A DNA stretch of 64,000 nucleotides from Scatomonas sp963930955 (GCA_963930955.1 OZ006967.1:2480001-2544000), one strand, 5' to 3'; shown: positions 48,498-57,468, counted from the first letter of the stretch. Numbers and translations are program-made. Notes: generated by a model from the sequence alone, not told the origin.

Positions 48498-49229
48498 TCA
48501 GGAGACCTTGGCTCCATTCTCATCGGTAGAACCGCCCCCGGGAACCGAAGCGTTTCTCTGCAGTTCTCCATTCTCGTTAAAATAGTACTCGATTTCCGCG
48601 ATGGAGGTCCAGCCTGTGGCCCGGCACCCGTTCTCCCGGAAATAATAGGTCTTTCCTTCAATGATCATCCAGGTATTTAAGGGTTTGGTCCCGTCCGGCA
48701 GGGCGTAGCTCCAGCCCCCCTCCGCTTCCTGGGTCCACTCGCCGGGTTCCGTCACGGTAACCCCCGCCACCCCGCTGGTAGCCAGGGCGATACTCTCTCC
48801 ATGCTCGTTGGTAGCTACTACATAATAATAGGTAGTACCTGTCTCGGAGGTATCCACCGTATAGGTTTCGGATACCGCTCCCTGGAGAACGGTCCCGCCT
48901 CCGTTGGACTCCACGTTATTGCTGTACCACTGATAAGTGACTTCGCCGCCGTCGCTGACAGACGCTTCCGCCTGCAGCGTATACTCTGTTCCCTGGACCA
49001 TCTGCATGGTTCCGCTTAAGTCCCGGGTGAAAACAGGGCTTTCCAGGTTCTCATCTACCTTCTTCGCCTCTTTCTGCTGACTGGTGGCACTGACAGCGGA
49101 TACATCCGCCGTACTCTCCACTGCGGTTCCCATCCAGGTATCCAGCACCTGGGAAAAGGAACAGCCGGTCAAAAAGATCAAACTTCCCAGGCAGAGTCCT
49201 GCCATTGCGCCCATTTTCCGTAAAGCCAT
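48498..49229 (-). CDS. Lipoprotein with Ig-like and cell-wall-binding-repeat-like segments
   Basis: 243 residues. Lipoprotein signal (SLIFLTGC, Cys about 23), low-complexity linker, then an Ig-like domain (about 75-160: YTLQAEASVSDGGEVTYQWY ... YYYVVATNEHG). Two repeats resembling choline/cell-wall-binding modules follow (TYYFRENGCRATGWTS; IEYYFNENGEL). It probably sits on the outer face of the membrane and touches the wall or a glycan. Function unknown. It lies in the gene group that separates rpmF from plsX. Confidence 0.8.
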   Translation of the reverse strand: MALRKMGAMAGLCLGSLIFLTGCSFSQVLDTWMGTAVESTADVSAVSATSQQKEAKKVDENLESPVFTRDLSGTMQMVQGTEYTLQAEASVSDGGEVTYQWYSNNVESNGGGTVLQGAVSETYTVDTSETGTTYYYVVATNEHGESIALATSGVAGVTVTEPGEWTQEAEGGWSYALPDGTKPLNTWMIIEGKTYYFRENGCRATGWTSIAEIEYYFNENGELQRNASVPGGGSTDENGAKVS

Positions 49230-49363
49230 AAATCTTACCTCTTCTTTTCTATTTTGTTACAATATTTTTTCAATTTCGTTTCAAAATCATGGGTATTATA
49301 GCATAGACTTTCGCGCCCTGTCAACGAATTCTCTTTTTAGCGGATTCGATCCGATCTGTCTTT

Positions 49364-50596
49364 TCAGGGAATCCGGTCTGTCTTCCAGAACAGGATCAGT
49401 CCTATGAGGAACATGACCGCCAGAGCTCCTACTCCCAGATTCATGCTGCCGCTGGCCTGGCTCACCAGGGACACCAGCATGGTTCCCATAAAAGAGGCTC
49501 CTTTTCCGAAAATATCGTAGATCCCGAAATACTCCCCGGATTTTTCGGCAGGAATGATCCGGGCAAAATAGGAGCGGGACAGAGCCTGGACTGCTCCCTG
49601 GAAAAGCCCCACGCAGACAGCCAGAATCCAGAACTGATACTGCCGGGACATCCAGGCTCCATAGAGAGCAATGAGAAAATAGGCAAAAACGCAGATCCGG
49701 ATCAGCCGGGCTGCCGGATATTTCCGGGAAATCTTTCCGAATACCAGGGCTGCCGGAAAAGCCACGATCTGGGTTACCAGCAGCGCCAGCAAAAGGCCGG
49801 CGGTGTCCAGCCCCAGGGCGGTTCCGTAGGCCGTAGCCATATCGATAATGGTATATACGCCGTCAATGTAGAAAAAGAAGGCCAGCAGGAAAAAGAGGGC
49901 TTTTTTGTTTTCCCGCAGTTCCCCGAAAATCCTGCCCAGATTCCGAAAAGATCCCCGGACCGGATGGCCCTCCGCCTCCACATAATGGCGCTGGCGGTAC
50001 GCCCGCAGCAGGGGAAGGGACAGGGCCACCCACCAGACTGCCGTCAGCACAAAGGCGATCCCCATGGCCGCCGTCATGGAAAGGCCCATTTTTTCATAAA
50101 AAAGCACCAGCAGCAGACAGAGAAGAAAGGGAATACAGCTTCCGATATAGCCCCAGGCATATCCCCTGGCGGAAACCTCGTCCATTCTCTCCTCATCGGT
50201 CACATCCGTCAGCATGGAATCATAGACCACAAGACTCAGAGAATAAGCGGCCTTGGCAATCACAAACAGCAGCAGGAACCAGAGCCAGGAAGAAACAAAG
50301 CCCAGTAGCACGCAGCCCAGAGCCCCGGCCAGCAGGGCCGCCAGAAAGACCCGCTTCTTCCACCCCCGGAAATCCGAGATTCCTCCCAGGACCGGCCCCA
50401 GAACCGCTACCAGGATCGTAGCCGCCGAGGTGGCGTAGCCCCAGTAAGCCAGGTAGTTCACGTTGGAAATCCCGGCGTTTCCAGCCAGATAATTGAAATA
50501 GATAGGAATGATGGTGGACACCAGCAGAGTAAACGCGGAATTTCCCACATCGTAGAAAACCCACCTTTTTTCCAGTCCCTTCAGCTTAAACTTCAT
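49364..50596 (-). CDS. MFS transporter, UMF1 / Atg22-like family
   Basis: 410 residues with 12 predicted helices. The start KRWVFYDVGNSAFTLLVSTI and the GPVLGGISDFRGWKKRV motif are typical of the Atg22-like (UMF1) branch of the major facilitator superfamily. Substrate unknown; eukaryotic relatives export amino acids from vacuoles. Its start overlaps the end of the PLC-like gene by 11 bases, so the two are coupled. Confidence 0.87.
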   Translation of the reverse strand: MKFKLKGLEKRWVFYDVGNSAFTLLVSTIIPIYFNYLAGNAGISNVNYLAYWGYATSAATILVAVLGPVLGGISDFRGWKKRVFLAALLAGALGCVLLGFVSSWLWFLLLFVIAKAAYSLSLVVYDSMLTDVTDEERMDEVSARGYAWGYIGSCIPFLLCLLLVLFYEKMGLSMTAAMGIAFVLTAVWWVALSLPLLRAYRQRHYVEAEGHPVRGSFRNLGRIFGELRENKKALFFLLAFFFYIDGVYTIIDMATAYGTALGLDTAGLLLALLVTQIVAFPAALVFGKISRKYPAARLIRICVFAYFLIALYGAWMSRQYQFWILAVCVGLFQGAVQALSRSYFARIIPAEKSGEYFGIYDIFGKGASFMGTMLVSLVSQASGSMNLGVGALAVMFLIGLILFWKTDRIP

Positions 50597-51446
50597 AATC
50601 CAGTTCCTCCTTCAGAGAAAGTACCGGGATCTTCTCCCAGCCGGGAGCCGGACCGAAGGTCCGCTGGAAACAGGGGTCCAGCGGCGCGCCGCCCTCCAGA
50701 TAGTCCAGAAAATTTCCGCCAAGAGCAGTTCCCAGGGACACGGCCTGTTTCATCAGCTTTTTCAGCCGCAGGCCGCTGTCCACGCAGGCAGGATTGGTGT
50801 GGAGGTTCACCAGCTGCCCTTTCATGGAGGCATAATGTCCCGTCCCTTTCAGCACCCCCAGGATCAGCAGCCGTTTAGCCAGTCCCGGAGCCCGCAGCAG
50901 CCGGTTATACAGGATCATGGATCCCAGGCTCCGAAGGGTCTGTTCCCGGGTGATCTCCGGGAAAAAGGGGGCGATCACCTCCGCATTCCGGGGACGGGGA
51001 CGGATATGGCTGACTGCGCAGTGCCGCAGCGGATCCAGCCCGTCCTGCACCATAAGCATGCGGTCAAATTCCACCTCCAGCTCTGTGTGGGAGATTCCGG
51101 AAACCTGGATCTTTTTCTCAATATAACCGTGACAGCTGCTGTCCAGGGCAAAATGGCAGATAAATCCCAGAAGATACGAAAGGGAGGCTTCCCGCCTTTC
51201 CCCATGGGTGTTCTTCAGGATCTCCGCCGCCGGCCGGAAAAACTCCTCCGCCGGTTTCTCATGCATTCCATAGCCCATGGCGTTCACCGGATTGGAAGTC
51301 AGGGCTTTATAATAGAAAAAAATATCCGGGCCGTGGAGACCGATCAGATACGTCTCCCGGTTTTTGCGGATCAGTTCCCGGATCTTCTCCGGCTGTTTTC
51401 GGAACACTTCTCTGCCGAAAACAAAATGTGCGTACGTTGAAGGCAT
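50586..51446 (-). CDS. Zinc-dependent phospholipase C-like protein
   Basis: 286 residues of the zinc-dependent phospholipase C/S1-P1-like fold. Metal ligands are likely the His/Asp in STYAHFVFG, LHGPDIFFYY and LGFICHFALDSSCHGYIE. There is no signal peptide, so it is cytosolic, unlike secreted bacterial PLCs. The activity on phospholipid is not proven for this subgroup. It overlaps the MFS gene by 11 bases and is separated from rpmF by a terminator. Confidence 0.82.
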   Translation of the reverse strand: MPSTYAHFVFGREVFRKQPEKIRELIRKNRETYLIGLHGPDIFFYYKALTSNPVNAMGYGMHEKPAEEFFRPAAEILKNTHGERREASLSYLLGFICHFALDSSCHGYIEKKIQVSGISHTELEVEFDRMLMVQDGLDPLRHCAVSHIRPRPRNAEVIAPFFPEITREQTLRSLGSMILYNRLLRAPGLAKRLLILGVLKGTGHYASMKGQLVNLHTNPACVDSGLRLKKLMKQAVSLGTALGGNFLDYLEGGAPLDPCFQRTFGPAPGWEKIPVLSLKEELDYEV

Positions 51447-51468
51447 CTTTCCCCCTCCTCTCTCTAAT

Positions 51469-51505
51469 CGAAAAATGCTGTGAACCTAAAACGATCCACA
51501 GCATT
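51469..51505 (-). terminator. Terminator after rpmF
   Basis: Minus-strand stem AATGCTGTG/CACAGCATT followed by TTTTT-type run (complement of 51471-51475). Confidence 0.8.
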
Positions 51506-51528
51506 CTCTCATTTCGCTTTTATTCGGT

Positions 51529-51714
51529 TTAATCCTCATCCATAGCGATAACCTGTTTTTTATTGTAGGTTCCGCAGGCCTTGCAAACTCTGTGAGGCAT
51601 CATCAGCGCGCCGCACTTGCTGCACTTTACCAGAGTGGGAGCAGACATCTTCCAGTTTGCTCTTCTCTTGTCTCTTCTTGCCTTGGATGATTTATTCTTG
51701 GGACAGATGGACAT
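51529..51714 (-). CDS. rpmF: 50S ribosomal protein L32
   Basis: 61-residue ribosomal protein starting MSICPKNKSSKARRDKRRA. A zinc ribbon CSKCGALMMPHRVCKACG has four cysteines, so it is the zinc-binding (C+) form. The ATG at 51714 follows AAGGAGGTG. It lies 4 bases after yceD and is followed by a terminator, not by plsX as is usual. Confidence 0.96.
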   Translation of the reverse strand: MSICPKNKSSKARRDKRRANWKMSAPTLVKCSKCGALMMPHRVCKACGTYNKKQVIAMDED

Positions 51715-51718
51715 TTCT

Positions 51719-52246
51719 TTACACCTCCTTAAACTTGCTGAATATATCACGGATAGCAGCCATTCTCGGGTCCGGATCCGGTTCCTGGCATCCACATGGG
51801 CCTTCATTCAGATTCGCACCACAGCGGCTGCAGATTCCTTTACAGTCCTCTTTACACAGCACTCGAATCGGCCATTGGACCAGAAGCTCATTGCGCACCA
51901 GCGTCTCCGGCGCCAGGGCATGCTCCTCTATGAAATTGGTTTCCTCCAGGGCTTCCTCCCTCTCTTCCGGGGTCATCTTCATATCCGCCTCTCTCTGGAT
52001 TTCCAGAGAAAACTCCTTTTCCACCGGAGTCAGACAGCGGGCGCAGGGAATTTCCAGGACAAGCTGCATGCTTCCCTGAATCTCCAGCACCTGATCGCCG
52101 GTATTGACGATCTTCAGCTGCAGCGGCGTCTGCCGGAGGACCGGGTACTTCCCGGTACGGATTGAAAAATGCTCCATCCCCAGAGATAGAGACGTCTCCA
52201 GGACTTCTCCATCCCGGAGCAGCACATGAGTTAAATCCAACAACAT
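51719..52246 (-). CDS. yceD: YceD family (DUF177) 23S rRNA accumulation protein
   Basis: 175 residues of DUF177, the usual partner of rpmF; family members are linked to 23S rRNA accumulation. Conserved blocks include CARCLTPVEKEFSLE and a C-terminal cysteine cluster (CKEDCKGICSRCGANLNEGPC) that likely binds a metal. It has a consensus promoter and a GGAG site. Confidence 0.9.
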   Translation of the reverse strand: MLLDLTHVLLRDGEVLETSLSLGMEHFSIRTGKYPVLRQTPLQLKIVNTGDQVLEIQGSMQLVLEIPCARCLTPVEKEFSLEIQREADMKMTPEEREEALEETNFIEEHALAPETLVRNELLVQWPIRVLCKEDCKGICSRCGANLNEGPCGCQEPDPDPRMAAIRDIFSKFKEV

Positions 52247-52272
52247 AATCGGCTCCTAATCACACTTAAAAT

Positions 52273-52301
52273 AGTATACACAGGCCTCCTGGGTTTGTCA
52301 A
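52273..52301 (-). promoter_or_regulatory. Consensus promoter of yceD-rpmF
   Basis: TTGACA (-35, 52296-52301), 17-base spacer, TATACT (-10, 52273-52278) on the minus strand. Confidence 0.9.
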
Positions 52302-52309
52302 GGCTTTTT

Positions 52310-53176
52310 TCATGACCTCTCCCGGACAAACATGCCCCGGTTTTCCGACAGATGAAATGCATTCCGGAACCACTGGCATTTGGCCAGAAAAAGGTAAAAA
52401 ATGTTCAGGCCGCTGTCCTTCAGGGTCTCATAATTGGCCTGCCCTTTGGCCAGGATCACATCTGCCCTCCGAAGGATCTGCTCTGCTTCCCCGGAAATGC
52501 TTTTCAGATCCGTGCCTGCCACCGGCGAACCGTTGGAAACCACCCGGGCCACAGTCCCAAGACCCACCTGCTCTGCGTCCTCCGCGGTTACATCGTTGCT
52601 GACGGGAAAGCCCCGCACAAAGGCGGTGCACCGAACTCCGGGAAACTGGCGCCGGATCTGCTCCAGAGCCAGCTTGTCCAGCACGATCTCCCCGCAGTTG
52701 TCCAGCAGAAACACCAGGCTTTCCGCCCGGCCCAGGTCTTTTACAAAATCCCGGTAGGTCTCCTCCTGCAGAGGATCCAGGGCGTCCTCCTCCAGCATGT
52801 TCAGAAGGGTTCCCTTCTCCACGGTGTGCTGGGCGCTGAAATCAATATAATTCCCCGCCCGGGAATACCGAAGGGCCATAGCCAGGGGATCCTCCGCCCG
52901 GCGGATCCGTCCCCGGATCTCCCCCTCCAGGCTCAGCATCAGCCGGTTATAATCCCGTTTTATTTCCGTAAAATCCGGCAGGGGCTCAAACCGTTCTTCA
53001 TAAATCCGGTTCATTTTCTCCAGCAGCACCGGGGCGCTGTCCCGGGGATCAGAAAGAGCGATGATCTCCAGCACCTGCCGAAGATAATCGCTCTTAGCTT
53101 CCTCATCCGCCAGGTGCTGGATCTGCTTTGCCTGCATATTCACTACGCACTGCATACAGTAGGCACTTAGCTTCAT
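52310..53176 (-). CDS. DUF89 family metal-dependent phosphatase-like protein
   Basis: 288 residues of DUF89/ARMT1-like damage-control phosphatase type. Key blocks: MKLSAYCMQCVVNMQAKQ (CxxC start of the bacterial subgroup), VFLLDNCGEIVLDKL with the metal Asp/Asn, FPVSNDVTAEDA and ILAKGQANYETL. The family removes phosphate from phosphometabolites such as sugar phosphates; this subgroup's substrate is not known. It lies 27 bases after the L,D-transpeptidase gene on the same strand. Confidence 0.87.
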   Translation of the reverse strand: MKLSAYCMQCVVNMQAKQIQHLADEEAKSDYLRQVLEIIALSDPRDSAPVLLEKMNRIYEERFEPLPDFTEIKRDYNRLMLSLEGEIRGRIRRAEDPLAMALRYSRAGNYIDFSAQHTVEKGTLLNMLEEDALDPLQEETYRDFVKDLGRAESLVFLLDNCGEIVLDKLALEQIRRQFPGVRCTAFVRGFPVSNDVTAEDAEQVGLGTVARVVSNGSPVAGTDLKSISGEAEQILRRADVILAKGQANYETLKDSGLNIFYLFLAKCQWFRNAFHLSENRGMFVRERS

Positions 53177-53203
53177 CTCTTTTTATTTCCTCCTGAAGGG
53201 CCT

Positions 53204-54859
53204 TTATCCGATAAAGGAATAGGGCTCCGAATAATAACAGATAATGGGCACATCCCCCGTGATCCACGGATAAAGTTCCGCCGCGAAGGCAGGGGGCAGA
53301 TTGATGCATCCCTGGGATCCTCCGTATACATACACATCGCCGCCGAAGGCCGACTGCCACCAGGCGTCGTGAAGCCCGATCATGGCGTTATCCTGGAAAG
53401 GCATCCAGTAATCCACATGGGTGTTCCACTGCAGACTTCCGTCCGGATTTTCCGGTCCCTGAAGGTATCTGTCTGTTTCCTTATAATAAATGGTGGACAT
53501 GCATTCCGGCGTATGGCGTTTCTCTGTCATCTTGCCGGAGACAATATCCGTCTCTCCCCAGAGGGCTCCGTTCTCATACACCCAGAGGTGCTGCTGGCTC
53601 AGATCCATTTCTATATAGGTGTATCCGATACCGTTGTTTTCCGCGGAAACCTCCCGGCTGGAGTAGATGGGCTCCCGGGTGGTTACTGCCCCCGACGCCA
53701 GTTCCTGGGTCAGCTGAGCGATCTCCTCTTCCTGATCGATCTGCCATCCGTACAGGTTGCTGTTCCGGACAATGACTCCCCGGTTGGTGGTCTGGAACTC
53801 CCGGTCTTTGCCCAGAGTATCTACTGCGGCCGCCATAGCCGCCACATATTCCTGGATCTTCTGATTCCAGAGGGTCTCATCTTTCTGGTAGCTGCCGTTC
53901 TCGTCCTGAAGCAGCCAGTCCTTCAGAGTGTTTCCGTCCAGCACCTGGGTGGCGCCGGAAGGCAGCGTATAGGTAATGCTGGCTCCCACCAGACTGCTAA
54001 GCTGCGCCTGCTGGTTTTTCAGCTCTTCGCTCTCCTTAGTAACGGCAGGTTCCGCGTAAACGCCCAGGCTTTCCACATCCAGCTCCGTTTCGCCTGCAGC
54101 CACAGCTTCTCCGGCGGCTGTCAGCACCTTCTGCACGTCCAGCTGGTTTCCTTCCGTCTCCGGAGCGATCACAAAGCCGTTTTCCTGCCAGGTTACGTAC
54201 GCGTTGGCAGGAGCGGTCATCTGCTCCTCCTGCAGCTCCGGCAGGGCCCGGAGGGCTTCCTCCAGCTTTCCGCTGTCATAGGAAACATCCGCCGTAGCTT
54301 CTCCGCTGCTTCCCCCGAACAGGCTGGTGATCCACAGAAGCGGGATCTGTTTGTCTTTGATGGCCTGCACGCTTCCGTCTGAAACGTAGGTGTAATCCAT
54401 CTGGCTTCCCTCCAGGGTCTCCGTCTGTCCGTCCCGGAACTGCAGGGTCAGAGAATAGTCCTCTGTTTCTTTTTTCAGCTGCTCCTCTACCTGGGCCACC
54501 GTAAGGCCGCCGCAATCCATGCCGTTGATGGTGGTTCCCGCAAAAAAGCGTTCCTGATATTTCCAGGCAAAGCCCGCGTACACGGCTGCCGCCCCTGCTG
54601 CCGCAACCAGGATCACCTTAGCCGCAAGCTTTCCTTTTTTCTTTTTGCCTCCGTTCTCCGCTTCCGGTTCCTGCTCCTCCAGCTCCGGAATCTCTTCAGC
54701 CCCATGCGCCGGAGCCTGCGTCTCTTCCCCGGCCTTGGGCGTTTCCTCCTGTGCTTTCTCTTCCTCCGCCTTCTGCTTGATCTCTCTTTCCGCCTCCGCG
54801 GATACCAGCGCCTTTTTCAGCTGTTCTTCCAGCCCCTCTTCCATGTGCTCCTCGTTCAT
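53204..54859 (-). CDS. L,D-transpeptidase with peptidoglycan-binding-like domains
   Basis: 551 residues. An acidic cytoplasmic tail (1-75) and one membrane helix (KVILVAAAGAAAVYAGFAW, about 80-98) are followed by one or two PG_binding_4-like domains (about 105-400) and a C-terminal YkuD domain (about 425-548). The active-site region reads GLHDAWW ... GGSQGCINLP: the catalytic Cys and the first His are present, but the usual SHGC is SQGC. It should cross-link peptidoglycan stem peptides outside the membrane. It has its own promoter; the DUF89 gene follows. Confidence 0.9.
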   Translation of the reverse strand: MNEEHMEEGLEEQLKKALVSAEAEREIKQKAEEEKAQEETPKAGEETQAPAHGAEEIPELEEQEPEAENGGKKKKGKLAAKVILVAAAGAAAVYAGFAWKYQERFFAGTTINGMDCGGLTVAQVEEQLKKETEDYSLTLQFRDGQTETLEGSQMDYTYVSDGSVQAIKDKQIPLLWITSLFGGSSGEATADVSYDSGKLEEALRALPELQEEQMTAPANAYVTWQENGFVIAPETEGNQLDVQKVLTAAGEAVAAGETELDVESLGVYAEPAVTKESEELKNQQAQLSSLVGASITYTLPSGATQVLDGNTLKDWLLQDENGSYQKDETLWNQKIQEYVAAMAAAVDTLGKDREFQTTNRGVIVRNSNLYGWQIDQEEEIAQLTQELASGAVTTREPIYSSREVSAENNGIGYTYIEMDLSQQHLWVYENGALWGETDIVSGKMTEKRHTPECMSTIYYKETDRYLQGPENPDGSLQWNTHVDYWMPFQDNAMIGLHDAWWQSAFGGDVYVYGGSQGCINLPPAFAAELYPWITGDVPIICYYSEPYSFIG

Positions 54860-54982
54860 GAACCTCTTCTCTTCCCTTCCCAGTCCGACAGGGGATCCTC
54901 CCTCTCTGTAACTACCGCAAAAATTTCATACGCAAAAGAGCGGTATAGGTCATCTGCCGTGCTCCGCCCTTCTAGCCGTCCC

Positions 54983-54991
54983 ATTATATCA
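54983..54991 (-). promoter_or_regulatory. Extended -10 promoter of the L,D-transpeptidase gene
   Basis: Minus-strand TGA-TATAAT, about 120 bases upstream of the start; no clear -35. The remaining intergenic sequence to 55105 is AT-rich with no gene. Confidence 0.5.
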
Positions 54992-55105
54992 TGGAATGAT
55001 TCTTTTTTCCTGCAGAACAGAGAAAATTTTCAATTTTCCACGTTTTTACCACGAATCCGGGAAATCCCCCTTCTTATTTATAAGTTTTGACAGGATCTTT
55101 CCCGA

Positions 55106-55435
55106 TTATTCACCTATATTTTTCAAAATCCGCTCCCACATCTCCTGTTTGACTTCCTCATCCAGCCCTGCTTCCCGGCCTCTGCGCTCCAATTCCTCCG
55201 CCTGTTCCTGGAACTGCTCCATCATTTCCGGATGCTTGCCGGTGAAGGCAGTATACAGCCGGGTGCAGTCCAGCTGGATCATCTCTTCCAGACACAGCTC
55301 AAATCCCGCCTGGGTCATAGACCTGCCTCCCGAAAAATAAAGGAATGCTGTTTTGCTGCATTTTTTTAAAAACCGGTTCACTTCTTTTATCAGTTCCGGT
55401 TCCGTTTTCCATTTATCTATTTCTCTGTTCCTCAT
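55106..55435 (-). CDS. Small conserved-looking protein of unknown function
   Basis: 109 residues from the ATG at 55435, which follows GGAGGAATTC; a longer frame to 55501 has no site. Not recognised. Mostly helical and charged, with KTAFLYFSGGRSMTQAGF near the middle and an acidic C-terminal half rich in Glu/Gln. No signal peptide or membrane segment. It lies between the L,D-transpeptidase and XRE-regulator genes. Confidence 0.6.
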   Translation of the reverse strand: MRNREIDKWKTEPELIKEVNRFLKKCSKTAFLYFSGGRSMTQAGFELCLEEMIQLDCTRLYTAFTGKHPEMMEQFQEQAEELERRGREAGLDEEVKQEMWERILKNIGE

Positions 55436-55542
55436 CCCGATTCCTCCGCCATACTGCGGAAAACCCGGCTCCGTCCTTATCTGAAAATGCGCGCCTTTCA
55501 CAAAAAAAGCTCAAAAGCCTGGTTCGCTTCTGAGCTATGTGA

Positions 55543-55872
55543 TCAGCCTTTTCTGGCGGCAAGCAATCCCCGCATATAGGATACGGCAATTTCCCGGTTG
55601 TGGGCAGACAGATGATTGTAGATTTCCAACACTTCTCTCTGCTCCTGGGTTAAATCAATGGGATCTCCGTCTTCCGCAAAAAACTGCGCCATGGTTATGC
55701 CCAGTCCTCTGCAGATCTTCAGCAGGGACACGAAGGAAGGCGCTGACACTTTATGCAGAATATTATGGACTGTAGAGCTCGGAATCCCGCATTCTTTTGC
55801 CAGCCGGTAATCCGACCATCCTTTTTCTGCACAGATCTGCTTAATTCTTTCGTTCACATAGGTCTCGTCCAT
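55543..55872 (-). CDS. XRE-family HTH transcriptional regulator
   Basis: 109 residues. Helix-turn-helix at about 8-62 (GWSDYRLAKECGIPSSTVHNIL), followed by a short C-terminal helix pair. The pattern is that of small Lachnospiraceae XRE repressors. The ATG follows GAGGATGATCC. Targets unknown; the divergent side holds two tRNA genes. Confidence 0.88.
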   Translation of the reverse strand: MDETYVNERIKQICAEKGWSDYRLAKECGIPSSTVHNILHKVSAPSFVSLLKICRGLGITMAQFFAEDGDPIDLTQEQREVLEIYNHLSAHNREIAVSYMRGLLAARKG

Positions 55873-56084
55873 GGATCATCCTCATTTTCACTAAGATAAA
55901 TCCATTGTAACGACTTTTCAGAATTTCATACAGATTTTAAGTCTGGTACTGTATATTCCCATTTTATGAACTATGAGAAATATCTTTCTCCAGTTTTCTT
56001 TTATTCTATTTCATTTTACCCGATTAGTAAAGCCGGAACTTGGAGAGAAAACGCAGCTTCCGGAAACAAAAAGTAAAAAAAGTA

Positions 56085-56113
56085 TTGACAACATTGTAAA
56101 GATCGTGTATAGT
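56085..56113 (+). promoter_or_regulatory. Promoter of the tRNA-Gly pair
   Basis: TTGACA (56085-56090), 17-base spacer, TATAGT (56108-56113). The first tRNA starts about 28 bases after the predicted transcription start. The 210 bases before it, back to the XRE gene, hold no gene. Confidence 0.88.
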
Positions 56114-56148
56114 GTGTTTTGTTGCCGGCGTAGTCGGCGGAATCCTTT

Positions 56149-56219
56149 GCAGGTGTAGTTCAATGGTAGAACACCAGCCTTCCAAGCTGGATACGTGAGT
56201 TCGATTCTCATCACCTGCT
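56149..56219 (+). tRNA. tRNA-Gly (anticodon TCC)
   Basis: Cloverleaf: acceptor GCAGGTG/CACCTGC with discriminator T, D arm with GGTAG, anticodon arm CCAGC-CTTCCAA-GCTGG and T arm GAG-TTCGATT-CTC. CCA is not encoded. Confidence 0.95.
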
Positions 56220-56222
56220 TCT

Positions 56223-56294
56223 GCGCGAGTGGCTCAGGGGTGGAGTACAACCTTGCCAAGGTTGGGGTCGCGGGTTCGAATCCCGTCTCGCGCT
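56223..56294 (+). tRNA. tRNA-Gly (anticodon GCC)
   Basis: Acceptor GCGCGAG/CTCGCGC with discriminator T, anticodon arm CAACC-TTGCCAA-GGTTG, T arm CGGG-TTCGAAT-CCCG. It lies 3 bases after the first tRNA in one transcript; CCA is not encoded. Confidence 0.95.
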
Positions 56295-56297
56295 TTC

Positions 56298-56330
56298 AAT
56301 AGGGCTTGTATTTACAGGTCCTATTTTTTT
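56298..56330 (+). terminator. Terminator of the tRNA-Gly transcript
   Basis: Stem AATAGGGC/GTCCTATT (with a G-T pair) followed by TTTTTTT. Confidence 0.82.
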
Positions 56331-56406
56331 GCTGTATTTCCTGCCGCATAACCTGCTCACGGCGGAGGGACCGCTATAAAATGCTTTCTATCATGCTCCG
56401 GCTGTG

Positions 56407-56456
56407 AAAAGAGGGTTTCCCGAAAGTCTGAAATGACTTGGGGAATACCCTCTTTT
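56407..56456 (-). terminator. Probable terminator of cysK
   Basis: Minus-strand stem AAAAGAGGGTATTCCC / GGGAAACCCTCTTTT with a small bulge. The run of T after it is short. Confidence 0.65.
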
Positions 56457-56491
56457 ATGATGCCAGGTCCCAAGACCTAAAATGAGCATAA
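56456..56491. repeat. Short copy of the TATGATGCCAGG intergenic element
   Basis: TATGATGCCAGG at 56456-56467 and ATGAGCATAA at 56482-56491 match the longer element at 62710-62798, almost in line if two short insertions are allowed. It lies between the cysK stop and its terminator. Confidence 0.55.
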
Positions 56492-56496
56492 TAATC

Positions 56497-57426
56497 TCAC
56501 GCAAACAAAGGCGTGGAATAATAGCGGTCGCCGCTGTCCGGCAGCAGTACCACCAGGGTCTTTCCCTGATTTTCTTCCCGGGCTGCCACCTGCAGGCCCG
56601 CATACAGGGCAGCGCCGGCAGAGATTCCTACCTGGATTCCTTCCAGATGGGCCAGTTCCTTTGCAGCTTCAAAGCAGACCTCATTGTCTACTGGAAAGAC
56701 TTCATCATATATTTTTGTGTCCAGAACGGAGGGAACGAATCCGGCGCCGATCCCCTGGATCTTGTGAGGCCCTCCCTGGCCTTCCGAAAGCACCGGAGAG
56801 GTCAGAGGCTCCACCGCCACCACCTGGATCCGGGGGTTCTGCCCTTTCAGGTAGCGGCCGGTGCCGGTGATGGTTCCGCCGCTTCCTACGCCTGCCACAA
56901 AAATGTCCATCTGCCCCCGGGTATCTCTCCAGATTTCCGGCCCTGTGGTTTCGTAGTGGGCACGGGCGTTGGCAGGATTGTCGAACTGGCCGGGAAGAAA
57001 GGCTCCCGGCGTACTCTTTACGATCTCTTCCGCCTTTTCTATAGCCCCGCTCATGCCCCTGCTTCCTTCTGTCAGGACAATTTCCGCCCCGTAGGCTTTC
57101 AGAATGTTCCGCCGCTCCACGCTCATGGTTTCCGGCATGGTCAGGATCAGCCGGTACCCTCTGGCTGCCGCCAGGGAAGCCAGGGCAATACCGGTATTGC
57201 CGGAGGTGGGCTCCACAATGGTGCCTCCCGGCCGCAGCTTCCCTTCCTGCTCCGCCGTCTCCACCATATAAAGCGCCGCCCGGTCCTTGACGCTGCCGGT
57301 GGGATTCAGATACTCCAGCTTCAGCAGCAGGCGGGCCTTCAGCCCGTATTTTTTCTCCATCCTTCCCGCCCGGAGAAGGGGGGTATTTCCTATGAGATCA
57401 TACGCGTTTTCATATATTTCTGCCAT
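56497..57426 (-). CDS. cysK: Cysteine synthase A
   Basis: PLP-dependent O-acetylserine sulfhydrylase. 309 residues with PLP-lysine motif NPTGSVKDRAA (about 42-52), PTSGNTGIALA (about 70-80), substrate loop and GVGSGGTITGTGRYLK. Full length. It lies 42 bases after a sigma-like gene and probably shares its transcript. No cysE or regulator is adjacent, and no T-box or CymR-like site is recognised. Confidence 0.95.
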   Translation of the reverse strand: MAEIYENAYDLIGNTPLLRAGRMEKKYGLKARLLLKLEYLNPTGSVKDRAALYMVETAEQEGKLRPGGTIVEPTSGNTGIALASLAAARGYRLILTMPETMSVERRNILKAYGAEIVLTEGSRGMSGAIEKAEEIVKSTPGAFLPGQFDNPANARAHYETTGPEIWRDTRGQMDIFVAGVGSGGTITGTGRYLKGQNPRIQVVAVEPLTSPVLSEGQGGPHKIQGIGAGFVPSVLDTKIYDEVFPVDNEVCFEAAKELAHLEGIQVGISAGAALYAGLQVAAREENQGKTLVVLLPDSGDRYYSTPLFA

Positions 57427-57468
57427 TTTGCTCCTCCTGTCCTGCCGGATCTCCGGCTTTCTTCTGAG

